From Ottelia alismoides (taxonomy: Eukaryota > Streptophyta > Magnoliopsida > Alismatales > Hydrocharitaceae): a stretch of 64,000 nucleotides of DNA. The notes beneath the pieces were generated by a model that searched no databases, was not told the DNA's origin, and worked only from the letters and a program-made list of their open reading frames with translations. Below are positions 1-12,600 of the stretch, one piece after another. A program made the translations under genes and the position numbers. Where the stretch lies: contig JAZKJV010000087.1 in assembly GCA_037367405.1 (NCBI GenBank), positions 356,501 through 420,500 on the forward strand, written 5' to 3'. Position 1 is the first letter of the stretch, and each line of letters starts with the position of its first letter.

Positions 1-2224
1 TCCACAACCTCCGCCACCACCGCCGGCGTCGAGGTACCTCCCTCAGGTCTACACCGTCGAGGCTGCCACCATTCCCCTTTATTTTTCTTGCATTTTATTT
101 CCCGTAGCCCTAGGTTTCAAAGCCCTAAAAAATCTTTCATTTGCATCCATCGAATCATCAAAACCATCCACCTCGCCGGAGCGATCCTCCGGCCGAGCTC
201 CCACCCACCGCTTCACGCCACCTTTTCGTTTCCGCGGGACCCAGGCAGTTTTCCCTGGGTCCTCACTTTGTTTTGCAAGTGCTTGGACTCTATCGCATGC
301 ATGGGGGCCATTTTACCCTTCGTCGGAGCCGCTCGAGCTCTCCCAGCTCCGCCATCATCTCCAGTGAACCTCGGCTACCGCCGAGACTTTTTGGGCCCAC
401 CAGCAGCTAAAGGATGCTTCCAGGAGGCCGCAACCCCATTTTGAAGCTCAAAAGCCACCGGAGCTCGGAGATCAGCCTGGGGGAAGTTCGCCTCACCGCG
501 TTCTTCCCCGTTCGTCCTCCGCTGCTCCCAGCCGTCGGATCGAGCCGCGTCTCCAGGTTGCACAGCCACCGTCCGATCTCCTCGCGCATCAACCGTCAGA
601 TCATCCGAGGGAGATCTAATCTAAGCCGCACATCGCGAAGGGGTATGGGCCGTTGGATCGCCGCCACGTGTATTAGTGAAGACGCGCCCGCCGTCGGATC
701 ACGCGCGAGGGGTATTTTGCAAACTTTACCCCTGCATTTTTATATTTCTATTTAGTCTCTAAACATTTCTCTGTAGTTCAAAAAGTTTTGTAAAACTTAA
801 ACCTAGGCCCCTAAACTTTCCATTTTTGTAAGTAGGTCCTGGCCACGTCACCTCACGTGACCAGTACACGTGAGGTGTGAGCATTTTGCGAGGACCCCCT
901 CCAGGGTTTGCTTATTTCGTCTAGGACCAGGAACTTTTGTATTAAGTATAAAAGTTTTGATAATTTTGCATGTAAGCCCCCAGGGATTTTGAAAATTAAA
1001 GTTGGGTCCTTCCCAGGCGCGTGCAAGTCACGCGCTGGGGTGGGTATTTTGCACCTGTACCCTTGCGGGTTTGGATATTTATGATTGGTGCATTAAATTG
1101 AATATTCAATATTATATTTTTTGTGAAACTTGCACTTTGGCCCTTGGTTGTTTGCTTATTTGCATTTATGCCCTTGCTAGTAGTGTAGTTTCTTGATGTT
1201 GTCTCTATTTATTTCATGCATCTATAAATTGCTAAAAACCACCAAAAAATTATTGTAGGCTCCTGTTTACTTGCACTTTCACGCTATATTTTCGCATTGC
1301 ATTTTTATTATATTTTAATATTTATTAAAAATCAAAAACATGCATTTTAGTTACTGTCTATCTTAGAAATTTCATAAAAATTAGCAAAACACCTTGAAAA
1401 ATTCCAAAAAAAATTATATATTGTGTATTTTAGTCTATTTTACTGTCAATCCAAAAATCACTAAAAAATTCAAAAAAACCTTAAAAATTAGAAAACACCT
1501 AAAAACTTCAAACAAATCTAAAAAAACTCTAGAAAAACCCTAAAAATATAATCTCAATTCATGTAGGGTCCCTATTTTATTATCTTTATTTTAAAATTAA
1601 TTTGGGAAAATTTTGATACTGTTTGGTATTTTTCATTCCCATTTTAGTTACGACCAACAAGTTTATTCACTGTTTTCTTTATTTTGACTTTTAAAAATAC
1701 CAAAACGTTAAGAAAAACTCCCAAAAATCACAAAAATAGTAGAAAATTATAAAAAGACAAAAAATAAGTTATTTTCTGATTTTCGAGCATTTTCCCCTCT
1801 TTTTATGAATACCTGTTTCCCTCTTTCTCTATATTGTATATATATACCCTATCATTGAAAAATACAATATAAAAATATAAAATATAAAAAGAAAATACAA
1901 AATCAGTAAATCAAAAACCAAAAGACAAAATTAAAAATTTAAAATATATATATAAAATTAAAAACCCACAAAAACATTTGCATAGTGTAGACAACACATC
2001 ACATTCACATTTTGTGCATCATTGCATAGATCTATCCTGCCTTGCTCCCTGTGTTCGAACTCTCTACATACTTACACCTATACATCTGTTTGTAGAGTTA
2101 AAAATAAATTTAACTCCACATTTTGTCTGTCATTATTTGATATTTGATTGTGGGTTCATTGTTGATCTTGATCGGGATTCATTGAGGGTCGCCACAGCGA
2201 TACGATTGTCTCCGCCTTGTGTGA
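1..2224 (+). repeat. Partial long LTR of an Athila/Tat-like Ty3/gypsy element (left end cut by window)
   Basis: Non-coding. The left third is GC-rich with short overlapping open frames that do not resemble proteins. From about 720 it becomes T-rich, and from about 1200 to 1970 it is a long A/T-rich stretch of short AAAAATC-type words. The same GC-rich-then-AT-rich order, with shared words around the AT-rich part, occurs in the 5' LTR of element G (46670-49870), which is tied to Athila-like pol. G-box hexamers CACGTG lie near 660 and 865. No primer site was recognised at the right end, so the boundary near 2224 is approximate. Family assignment is by similarity to G. Confidence 0.45.
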
Positions 2225-4756
2225 GATAATTAGACCCCGTGAATTTCGGTTAAATCACCTACCTCCATCTCTGTCGTTCATCCTTCGCCCGCTTCTAGCC
2301 CTTGGATCCAACTCCCAGATCAAATCCCCGTCGTTACCTAGAGCCTCATCCACAACCGTAGATCCCACTCCCTATCCAACAGTTCTCCTCGTGCCACGTT
2401 TCCCCTTCTCCGTTGCCGCTCAATCGTCAGTCCATCTAATGCCCCTTCTCGTGCCACGTCGACCCTACACATCAACCGTCTGATCACCATACCATCCAAC
2501 GCCTCTCCGCGTGCCACACCATTCCTTTTTCTCTCACCATTGGATCTCCCCCTGATCGCATCATATCCATTCATCCGCATCTTGATCTCCACCGCTGGAT
2601 CATATCCTAAGATCTAATCAGAACCTTCCACTAGCGCCCTCACCCAAGTCATTGTATCGCTAGATCCAACGGCCACTACCCATCGTCTACCTCCGACCCC
2701 AGCTGTTACGCCTCGCCAACCCACCGTCCCTTCCTATTTTGGGAAGGAACTCCGGTCACCTCTCCCTCTCCTAACGGTCGCCCCACGTAGCCAGAACATC
2801 CAACTTCTTCGCGTAACCTCCATCATTCCTCTGCCATGACTCCCACGCCATTAAAACACCACTTCAAAACGCCTCTCCATCGCGTAACCCCCGGCCACGC
2901 CTCCTATAAAAGCCTTCGCTCCGCCACCGTCAATCGTCGTCAACCATTTCTAGGCATAAGCCCAGCTTCCCCCGCCCCCTCCGGTGACAGCGGAGGGGCG
3001 GATCGTTGAGGCGATCACGTTATTGCCCGGTGTCGACCCTCGACTCCTCCGTCGTGTCACGGCGCCTCTAGAGGCCGCTGAGCTCGTTGGACATGCTGCC
3101 CAGCTGGGCGACGACCCTGAGGCTCATCTGAGCCTCAACCCAAGCAGCTACACCCACCAGATTCCCCTCACCGACGAGGTATTTCTTCCCCTCTTTTTCT
3201 TGTGTTTTCTCCCATTTATCCCTTCGCCTGGAATCAGCCTCACCTTCACCTGACCACCTCACGACCTCTGCTCGACCACCAGCATCCTCGCTGACCATCA
3301 TTCCCTTCTCCAGAACCCCTAACTCTCCGACCCCCTTCTTCGCCGCCTCACCGGAGAAGGAGCCCAATTCCCCCGCTCCGACCACCTTCCCGGGACCCCA
3401 TCCCATCCACCTAGCACACACAACACGCTTTGGCTATACCCTTAACCTCTGCAGGTGCTCAAGACTTCAATGGCCGGAGTTAGCACAGGTACTCCGATCT
3501 GCTCCTCTGCCATCGGTGGCACGCCATCGATCTGTCGAACCATTTGCTGTCGGAGGACCGCCGCATCACCAGCTGCTTTGTGAGGGCCCGGGCTTTCTTC
3601 TCCGATCATCAAAAGGTCTCGCAGGGCACAGTGGAGCTCTAGCGAGCCTGCCGGAGCCCCGCCTCCTTCGGTGGGCCCGCGACGGAGGGAGACAATGCAG
3701 ATACCGTCCGATCGATTCAATCGGATGGCCACGATGGCGTCACGTTGATCATCCGAGCCTTCGTGCGTAACCTACAGGCTCGGGTGGTCCGAACCCAAAT
3801 TCGAGCCTCCATCAAATGCCACGTCAGCCCGAGCCAGCTACAAGCCCCGAGCCTAGGCTCCTCACGTGCGCTGCACGTGAGGGTTTGGGTAATTTACATG
3901 AAAGACCCAGGAGTTTCTGATATTTTCATACAGGTCCCCAGGCACATGCCTCACGTGCGTGCCTTGGTATTTTATAGGGAGGTCCTCGTAGCTTTTCAGA
4001 ATTACAAAAATGCCCCCGCAAATATGGATAAATTACAACATGCTCAGGCGGTTTTTGATATTTACATTTAGATCCCTCCAGGGACCTAAATGTAATATTT
4101 ATACTTTTATTTCTTGCATTTTTATTACAATTATGCCCCTGCATTGTTTTCTTCATAACTTGAGCATCATAGATCCAAATTGCATGATTTTAGTCTCGTT
4201 TTGATCCTTGTTTCCTCATCTATATCATGACATATTTTATCATCCGACATCATATTAAATGAAATGAATTTTTGTGTTAGATGATGACCCTGCTCCACTT
4301 ATCCTTGCTCTGATTTGATGACTGATTCTAATGTTGTGATCAACTTGACTTTGATTTCAATCTCTATTATGTTGCTCAGTTTCTGTGATATTTTTAGGGT
4401 GTATTTGTAATATTTTGTTCTGCATATAAGTTCCCTTGCATTACTTTCATGCATCATCTTATAATCGCATAAAATCAACTAAAAATCACATGTATCATTT
4501 TATTACTTTGTAATCTGCATAGTGTATCCTACATTTTCTTGAAGACTGAAAGTGAGAAATAATTCACATATTGCTTCATTAATCGAAACTCGACAAATAG
4601 ATGGAGTGGCTCATGTCCCTGTGATCGACCTTGGTAGACTTGTCAAGTATAAATACTCCATAACATTCAAAGCTTGTGGTTTTTGACGAACTGAATTTGC
4701 CTCCTATACTACGATAATTCTAGATTATTAAAGGGGCAAATTTGACGTTCATCAGC
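2225..4756 (+). repeat. Second long LTR, Athila/Tat-like, with TATA box and G-boxes
   Basis: Non-coding. It resembles the reverse complement of the 5' LTR of element H (57581-60971): pyrimidine-rich GC block with repeated 'GTGCCAC' and 'GGATC' words, a TATA box at 2905, CACGTG boxes near 3865 and 3950, then an AT-rich tail with a 'TCGACCTTGG' segment near 4625 that also occurs near the end of the H LTR. It ends in CA next to the gag-only element at 4764, which seems to have replaced or interrupted whatever followed it. The left junction with the first LTR is not sharp. Confidence 0.45.
2905..2911 (+). promoter_or_regulatory. TATA box of the second LTR
   Basis: TATAAAA in a GC-rich setting, followed about 30 bases later by a C-rich candidate start region. 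The related minus-strand LTR of element H has TATAAAT at the equivalent place (59651-59657), which supports a U3 promoter function. Confidence 0.5.
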
Positions 4757-4763
4757 AATAGAG

Positions 4764-5733
4764 TGTCGTGAAGCTTGTAGTAGTGTGAGCACAACGAGTA
4801 CAGACAATAGTACAAGACATGAGAGTGGATGCACGCAACGGATACATACGCGAGCATAGAAGGACGGTATGCAGTGAAGCATTATGCATTAAGGAGCAAT
4901 GTGGTACGATCACATAGGCGTACGTACGAAGGCACACAGTATTGATATCGATGCATGGCGATACACAAAGACATGAAGCGTTGTAGGTGCTAGATACAAG
5001 CATTGTTGAGCATGCTTGGTAGTACACATACGAGAGTGATCTAGAGGATACAATAGAGAAGTTCTGGATGACTCGTCCTTAGCACACAGAACGTTAAGGA
5101 AGGGTTTACTACATGAAGGTTTGAAGGCCCCATGTTCCCTTTAGAACAAGATCGAGTGTTCAACGACACTCGGTAAATTATGACAAATCTGCATTAGCAA
5201 GCGTTGGAGCGTGAGTGTGCTGATGACTCATGCGGGAAGGCGAAAGGACAAGAGAGTCAAAGAGATTGGGATACGAAAGGTTGCTGTGGAACGCGAAGGG
5301 TTGCCATGGAACTCGAAGAGTCTTGAGTCGTCTTTATTGTCATTATTGTAAATGTAATAGCGAGTGTCCTTGGGTTGCCTTGAGTCTTGTATAGAAAGAG
5401 AGGTAGCGGCACATTTGTAAACACACAAGTGTAGAGTGTCATACACCCCACTCTAGAGCAAGTTTTTCCTCTAATAGAGAAAAGCTTTCTGCCCGTGCTT
5501 GTGTGATTTTTTTGTACGAGTTCTTGAGTGTTCTTGAGCGTGTTCTTGAGAGTGTTCCTAAACGATCCGTTGATTCATGCCCGTGCTTGTATTAGATGTC
5601 AATACGTGAGCAAGGGGAAGTATGAGAAGAGTCAGAATGTGTCCGTGACCGTTCTACTCAGGAGTCTGGTTAGCTACGGGTTAGCTAACGTCACACAGGT
5701 TGAAATCGGTAGTGGGATTTTGACCCTGTGATA
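4764..5733 (+). repeat. 5' LTR of element I
   Basis: Starts TGTCGTGAAG and ends with the shared word 'TTGACCCTGTGATA'. It is the direct partner of 7791-8785 across its whole length with scattered substitutions and small indels; the right copy carries about 25 extra bases. Confidence 0.85.
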
Positions 5734-5735
5734 GT

Positions 5736-5746
5736 TGGTATCAGAG
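5736..5746 (+). other. Primer binding site, initiator tRNA-Met
   Basis: TGGTATCAGAG, two bases after the 5' LTR. This is the standard plant retrotransposon primer site complementary to the 3' end of initiator tRNA-Met. Confidence 0.85.
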
Positions 5747-5871
5747 AAAAGGAGGAGATCACAAAGCTTGGTCGGTGTCAAGAAAGATGGCAAAGCTAGG
5801 AGCGGCTGCTGGTGCAGTCGATTGCGGGAGAAAAGGAACTTGTTGGTGCAAGTTCATATTCAATCAACAAA

Positions 5872-6934
5872 ATGAAGATGGTGGGTATTACTGAGTGCGT
5901 GGCAGCATTGGAGAAAGTGATGGAAGAAGCGGAGTCCACCATTGGGATTCATGCCCATCGCATCGCCATCTTGGAGGACCACTCCTCAGAAGGATCGGAT
6001 GTTGGGGACGAGACCCATCACTTGATGGAGCAGAACAAGTCCTTAGAGGATAAACTGGAGGCGTTCAACACGATGATGGAGGATCTACTCAATGAGATCT
6101 CCCTCATCAAGAAGGCATTGGCGAATAGCAAGAGCTCCACAGAGGTGCAGCGACGCAAGGTACCCGAACCCAAACCCTTCACAAGTACGCGCAATGCCAA
6201 GGATTTGGAGAACTTCCTACAAGATACAGAAGTTTACTTCAAAGAGACCAAGATGAAGGAAGCTAAGAAGGTCGGCTTGGTATTGATGTACATGTCAAGC
6301 GATGCAAAGTTATGGTGGAGTCGTGCAACAGATGAGGCAATACCAAGGATCTCTAGGTGGGATGATCTAGTCACGGAACTGAAGGAGCAATACCTACCGA
6401 GGAATGCTATGAGGGTTGCACGGGAGGCTCTTCGACGCTTGAAGTAGACAGACACAATTCGTAAGTATGTGAAGCAGTTCATGTCTTTGCTGTTGGACAA
6501 CAAGGGGATGTCCGAGGAGGATAAACTGTCCAATTTCACGACCAGGTTGCAAAGGTTGGCGCAAGCCAAGTTACAGAGGCAGGACGTGAAAGACCTAAAT
6601 TCAACGATCGTGGTGATGGATGCGTTGGTCAACTACAGTGCGAGGCCACAACGTTGAAGAGAAGGAGTTCACCAGCAAGCTATAGGTGCAGTCGAAGGAG
6701 AAGGGTAAAGGCGTTGCCCAAGATCCACCAACAGAGGAACAAGAGTACTCCAAAAGAAGAGAGCAACCTAAGAGCAAGGGATGCTTTATATGCAACAAAC
6801 TACATCGGATTCGGGAGTGCCCAGAGAAGGAGAAGATGAACTCTCTTCATACGAATGAGGAGGAAGAAGAAGAAGGTGGGGTACACTTGGGAGCAATAAG
6901 TGCTATACGTAACGTACACCTCACAACACTTTGA
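5872..6934 (+). pseudogene. gag: Gag protein of element I, broken by a stop and a frameshift
   Basis: Frame 1 from the first internal ATG (5872; the same frame is open from 5812) encodes a coiled-coil-like N-terminus and then a Ty3/gypsy capsid segment containing 'FLQDTEVYFKETKM' and 'LWWSRATDEAI'. TAG at 6445-6447 interrupts it, after which the same frame continues ('TDTIRKYVKQFMSLLL') to about 6657. The frame then shifts, and the downstream frame (6686-6934) holds a zinc knuckle, CFICNKLHRIREC (C-X2-C-X3-H-X4-C), followed by an acidic tail. Gag would form the RNA-packaging particle. Repairing only the stop and the shift would be needed for a continuous frame, so the decay is light. Confidence 0.8.
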
Positions 6935-7790
6935 GTTGGAGCTTCGCATTTGGTGGAGGGAGGGAACTCCACAACAAAGAGCTTTGGAGATGCCAAGGCT
7001 CAATCGGGGACGCACAGGCGTGTAAAGGTGCGTGCGAAGCACCAATGTGTGCAAGGATGCACACAACCAAAGCCACGGATAGGAGAACATCCGTTCATGA
7101 GAAGGAGATGCATAGCTTAGGAGGGCGATGCAACATGGACAAGAGGCTACACGTCCATGGGGGTAGAGTGGTGATGAACCACACCGCCAACAATCTTGCA
7201 GGAGGTAAGATACTGAAGATGCTCGGACCGCAGGAGGTGCTCATTCCCTAGGATACAGGTACGTCCACATGGAATGATCAAGACCGTCAACGAGGAAGCG
7301 TGGAGTCGAGCACTCCACATGTGAAGCTGGAGCTGTCATATACCAACGATGGAGATGGTGTATCCAGGAGCTGACAAGGAAGCTCCATTGCTCACGTCGA
7401 AGGCCAAGTCATGGAGGGACGAAGTGGCTCGTGAGAAGAACAGATGCATGAAGAGAGGCAGTGCAAGCGTGCACCACCCTTCCAATTGAGCAACATCAGG
7501 GGGTGAATAGCATATGGAGGATCGTGACAAGACGCCAGCTGAAGAGGGAATGCTCGGTTGAGGACAACCGATTCTTCAGGTGGGAGAGGCTTGTCACACC
7601 CCCAAATTCCGTGATCGAGAATGATCGTGCAGATACGGTAGTTGGATGCTCAAGAATGATCGATGGAGCAAGACTTCATGAGGACTCTGAAAATGCATGG
7701 GTATTATGAAGGTTACCCACGGGAGTATGGAGGCTAAAGCATACGTTACAAGGGAGAAGCATTGCACAGGACACTGGCTTGGTAGCAGAG
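6935..7790 (+). other. Internal non-coding stretch of element I
   Basis: About 850 bases between gag and the 3' LTR. No pol motif was found in any frame. A purine-rich word (AAGGGAGAAGC, near 7750) precedes the 3' LTR and may be the polypurine tract. Confidence 0.5.
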
Positions 7791-8785
7791 TGTCGTGAAG
7801 CTTGTAGTAGTGTGAGCACAACGAGTACAGACAACAGTGCAATATATGACGGTGGAGGCACGCAACGGATACGTACGCGAGCGCAAAAGGGTGGTATGCA
7901 GTGAAGCTGTATGCATTGAGGAGCAATGAAGTACAATCACACAGGCATACACACGAAGGCGTACGGTATCGGTATCGATGCATGGCAATCCACAAAGGCA
8001 TGAAGCGTTGCATGGGCTGGGTACGAGCATTATCAAGCATGCTTGGTAGTACACATACGAGAGTGGTCTGGAGGCCACGATAGGGAAGTTCTGGATGACT
8101 TCCCCTTAGCACATAGAACACTAAGGAAGGGTTTACTGCACGAGGGTCTGGAGGTCACATGTTTTCTTTTGCACAAGACCGAGTGTTCAACGGCACTCGG
8201 TGAATTATGGCAAAGCTGTATCAGCAAACGTTAGAACGCAAGTGTGCTGATGACTGGACAGTTGATGTGGCGTCAACCGTGTGGGAAGACGAAAGGACAA
8301 GGGGGTCAAAGAGACTGGGAGACGAAAGGTTGCTGTGGAATGCGAAGGGTTGCCACGGAACTCGAAGAGTCTTGAATCCTCTTTATTGACATTATTATAA
8401 ATGTAATAATGAGTGTCCATTGAGTTGTCTTGAGTCTTGTATAAAAGGAGAGGTAGTGACTCATTTGTAAGCACACAAGTGTAGAGTGTCATACACCCCA
8501 CTCCAAATCGAATTCCCCCTCTAATAAAGAGAATAGCTTTGTGCATGTGCTTGTGTGATTGCTTGTCTGAGTTCTTGAGCATTCCTGAACTTATTCTTAA
8601 AAGTGTTCCTGAACAATCCGTTGAGTCGTGCTTGTGCTTGTCTTGGAGCGTCGGTACGTGAGCAAGCAGGAGTACGAGAAAAGTTAGAGCGTGTCCGTGA
8701 CCGTTCTATTCAAGAGGCTGGTTAGCTACAGGTTAGCTAATGCCACACAGGTCGAAATCGATAGCAGGATTTTGACCCTGTGACA
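7791..8785 (+). repeat. 3' LTR of element I
   Basis: Direct copy of 4764-5733. It retains a good TATA box, TATAAAAG at 8440-8447, where the left copy has a changed TATAGAAAG. It ends in TGACA. Confidence 0.85.
8440..8447 (+). promoter_or_regulatory. TATA box in the 3' LTR of element I
   Basis: TATAAAAG followed by a G/A-rich leader. The equivalent position in the 5' LTR has lost the box, so only the downstream LTR keeps a recognisable core promoter, reading toward the GATA gene's 3' end. Confidence 0.45.
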
Positions 8786-9419
8786 GCTACCATGGTGGTG
8801 CAGCTGGTGATTAAAAAGAAGAAAACTCAAGATTTCATTTCCATTTAGGTTGAATAACAACCCACCGGTCCAATTCTAGCATCACCTTGCACATATAGAA
8901 TCCTAATTGAAATAGTTGGTCAAGTGCTTAATCAATAAGGAGCTTATCGATGTGTTTACGATCAGACCAGAAGATATTGCTTCCAACATTCAGTTTTTTA
9001 GTTCAATCCATTTTCAGGATTCTAAGAATTCATCAATTCGAAGCATAGATGGGTTAGGCAATTTTGTCGAACTCTTCAGATTACATGGACTTAGTGATCG
9101 AAAATGGAAGAATCCGAAGAAATACAGAAAAAATCCAGTTCCCACCTTTAAAAGATATGCCATGGTTTCAAATTTTACAATTTCATCGACCACGATTCCT
9201 ACGGGAAGCAACTTCAGATGACGAAGGATATTGTGAAGGATTCCATATTGTTCGGTTTGGTTGGTTAACCTCTGCGCCAGTTTACATTTCCTTCGGATTT
9301 CGGCAATATGTGATGGTTAAATGCAAGGTGAAATTTCATTAAATAAGTCCACACAACTGCAATACAGTAGTCAGTAGGTAGATTTCTGTGCACCATCTCA
9401 TTCTCTTTGTGGCAACAAT
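8786..9419 (-). other. Region downstream of the ZML-like gene
   Basis: Lies past the predicted stop codon of the minus-strand gene and before element I. It should hold the 3' UTR. No canonical AATAAA was found on the minus strand close to the stop. Open frames of about 100 codons on both strands (8916-9342) show no recognisable family and look like chance. Confidence 0.35.
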
Positions 9420-9603
9420 TCATTGCAGATCACTGTTTGTCCTCGTACTCTGCAGGAACTCAAACATAGCAGTATCCACACTTGACAATTTCACATGACC
9501 TATACCATGATTTAGAGCTGTTACTGTATCTACTACTATTATCAAATTATTATCATTATTGTTCCCTGTTATATTAATGGTCTCCGATGGTAGCTGAGCA
9601 ATC
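9420..9603 (-). CDS. ZML: ZML-like gene exon 8 (last coding exon, tentative)
   Basis: 184 bases ending in TGA. The proposed acceptor is CATGCGAG with phase matching exon 7. Encodes an Asn-rich segment ([15 protein letters not shown]) and ends TRTNSDLQ. Support is the open frame, the matching phase and the position; the acceptor has a weak pyrimidine tract and the residues are not conserved enough for me to recognise. Confidence 0.5.
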
Positions 9604-12600
9604 CTCGCATGAAGCACAGCACAACTAATGCAACAACTGTGAGAACTATATATGATCATATGCCACAAGGATAAGAGAAGATGCTGGTACCTCAGAAACT
9701 AAAGTTGTTAAGGATAAAATACATAAAGATAACGAAGATGAGCTGGTTTAGGTCTGAGTAACACGTACACACTAGGAGAAGCTACAAATTACCAAATCAA
9801 TAAAATCAGGCTAGAGATCAGGGATGTTGCTCGTAAATATCTCTCACATCTTATTTTTGAGTTAATCTAAACCCAACTGTTTTATGAGAAGAAACTTCCA
9901 AATCAGTTGCTACACTTCGAGTTTTGCACATCCAGTCGTCTGCTTCCACAAATCTAAAATTCGTCGCGAGTTTCATACTGAGGGATTTATCTCTTCACCC
10001 ATCTCTTCCTCTATTGATGCACGAGACTGGGCCCCGTTTCTATCACTACAACGGCCAAAAATTTAAATCAGTTTGCAGTTAGATCGGAGGCTGTAAAGTA
10101 GTAAATTTTCTTTTCAAGGTTACTCACACTACATCAGTTCTACAAACTGCCTCATGGTCATGAAAAGAAAGGGGCAGCTTCTTGTCGCCAAAATCAGAAT
10201 CAGTTATTTCACTTCCCTGGTAGAAGCGCAAGCAAGATAATATGACACTGTTTTCTTTCCAAAGCAGAATACACGCAGGTTGGAAGATGCATTGGCATGT
10301 CTTCATGGGAAACGGCCATACCTGTTCATTTTGATTTGTAGGGCCCTGAGTCCACACTTTTAAAGTCTTTGTGGGACTTCTCAATGTACCCTGCAAGTTT
10401 TATATTATCAAATGATATGCTGGAGAGAGTTGTAGATGGATACAGGTAGCCAAAAATAAATTTTTGGACAAGATAGTAGGGATTTTAATGGCAGCACCTG
10501 AGCATGCGGTAATTACATGCTAGGGCTAGAAGCCTCATTATTATCACACATCCCAAGAAACTAGCTACCCCTTACAAAGTAAGGTTTGAGTTTAAGAGCT
10601 GGAAACAGTCAACTTATCTGCTGATTTCAACTGTAACCATTAGATTTAGGTCGATGTTATTATTCTCATTTAGACATTACTCGTTTAGATATTATTGTGT
10701 TCCAAAAAACCTCTAGCCCTTTCAAAGCTAGGCCTGAGGCGAAGGGCTGGTCAAATCTGTTCATTTCTCATTTCATATGTAACCATTCAATTTTGGTGAA
10801 TATATTCATTTCCTGTTTGTAATTTACAGACGATGGCACCCACCTGCAAATAGCCTACGTGAATCCGATCTGAATGGAGGGTCTGCTGTATAAGACAGCA
10901 GATTTCTTGAGATATAATGTGCTATCAAGGTTACATGTATGTCATGTAATAAACCCCAAGTAAAATAATACCTTGTTGGCCCACATCAGTCCACATGCAT
11001 TGCATAATGATCTTGGGCCGGCAGGTCCACGACGCATTGCTGGTGTTGCTTTTTCACCAATCCCGCAGTTTTGACATCTAGAGTCATTATCGAATAGAAT
11101 AGATATGAACACGAGATAACCAGACATTAAGGAATCTAAACATGGCGATGCATTTCTTAACATCCAACAAAAAAATATTTATCTTCTGTGTATGAACCTG
11201 GATTCAAGTTATTCACCTTCACGACTCTAAATATGTGCAAGTAAAGAAAGAACTAACTTGGCTTCCTGAGAAGCATCACCCTGGCTGGAGTTTTGGGTTG
11301 GATTAGTACTACAAGAGGATGTGTGTCCATCATCGAGATTTGCCTTTCCAACAAACTGTCCTTTCCTTCGTTGCATCCTGAAAACATGAATTAAGCTTCT
11401 TAGTTAGCATGAATAATTAGCAAATAGGGGAAGACTTCTTTTTCACAGAAGCCAGACTCCCAAAGATTAAATTCTGGAATTTCAAGCAACCTCAAACAAA
11501 ATTAAGAAGATTGTGACATCATAAATGAGAAGCATCACGTTAGTTACATGAACATATAATCCAGATTATTGAGATCCTTGCATTAGAATTCCCAAAACGC
11601 CAAACCCAACTGCTGAATCTCTCCAAAAACATATTTGTATAGTTTTTTTATTTCCAGTGGACTGAACATCAAATGATGTTCCTAGCGCACTGACCATCAA
11701 CATCTATTTATTTTAGTCAACTCGTGAAACATGAGGTTGTTTGCTATAGGCAAAAAGAAATGAACGACTTGTTTATTATGAGGTCATAGCGTTCCTTTAT
11801 ACAGAGGAGAGACCCTAGAGGGCAATACATGATAAAGTATATACATAAATGAAATAACACACACACACACACACATAATATCCTATTACACTCCCCCGCA
11901 AGCTGGAGCATCGATATTTATAAAGCTCAGCTTGAATGAACAACTTTATGGAATGGTCCCCTGTCTAGTGCTATAGTGAATATATCCTTTTGTTCTGCTG
12001 AGTTGACATTAGATGTAGAGATGAAGCCGTTATGTATCACGCCTCCGGAATAGTGGCAATCCGCCTCAATGTATTTAGTTCTCTCGTCGAATGCTAGATC
12101 ATTAGCAATAAGTAATGTAGCATGATTCTCAAATAGCAGTTGCATAGGAAGATGTACTTTAATGTCTAGATTATTTAGGACAGGCCTCACACATCATCTC
12201 AGTGCTACATTATGTCATAGCTCTATATTCAGATTTAACACCTGACCCGGCAACAACAGTTTATTTTTTTCTTTTCTACAAGACAAGTGGGTTTCCAATA
12301 AACACTATGAACCCGTATTTGACTTCCGATCTTTAGGACATCATGCATAATCAATATCTTATAGGTTGTAATCTCAAGTCTACTTTTGTTGCGATTAGCA
12401 TTGCCAACTCTATGTTTCATTGTAAAGATCAATTTGCAACTTATCGCAAAGGCCCCTACAGAGGCATTAACCAAGGTCCATGTGCCTTTGAATTGTAGTG
12501 CAGTCATACTGCAATGCATCCTAGTATGTGGGATGGATTGTAACAATTGACAATCACACCACAGACTTTTTGAAGTCATCTAGGAGACCCTCTAGCACGA

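Larger units (their letters stand above)
4764..8785 (+). mobile_element. Gag-only (non-autonomous) Ty3/gypsy-like LTR retrotransposon, element I
   Basis: Two long direct repeats (4764-5733 and 7791-8785) flank about 2 kb that contains only a gag open frame. Directly after the left repeat is TGGTATCAGAG, the primer site complementary to initiator tRNA-Met. No protease, reverse transcriptase, RNase H or integrase is present, and the space after gag (6935-7790) has no recognisable domain. This fits the gag-bearing, pol-lacking class of elements that must borrow pol from a relative. A clean 5-bp target duplication was not found. The gag has one in-frame stop and one frameshift, so this copy is an old insertion. 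Confidence 0.85.

Noticed and set aside
88..755. Overlapping open frames of 60-118 codons in a GC-rich stretch, at first like small proteins
   Set aside because: They are Pro/Ser/Arg-rich in every frame, overlap on both strands and lie in an LTR-like block that recurs elsewhere in the window.
2217..3770. Several open frames in GC-rich DNA resembling a gene with introns
   Set aside because: The same block occurs in the LTR of element H without conserved reading frame; it fits a U3 promoter and leader.
8916..9342. Two plus-strand open frames near the 3' end of the GATA gene
   Set aside because: No family resemblance, overlap with the likely 3' UTR on the other strand.
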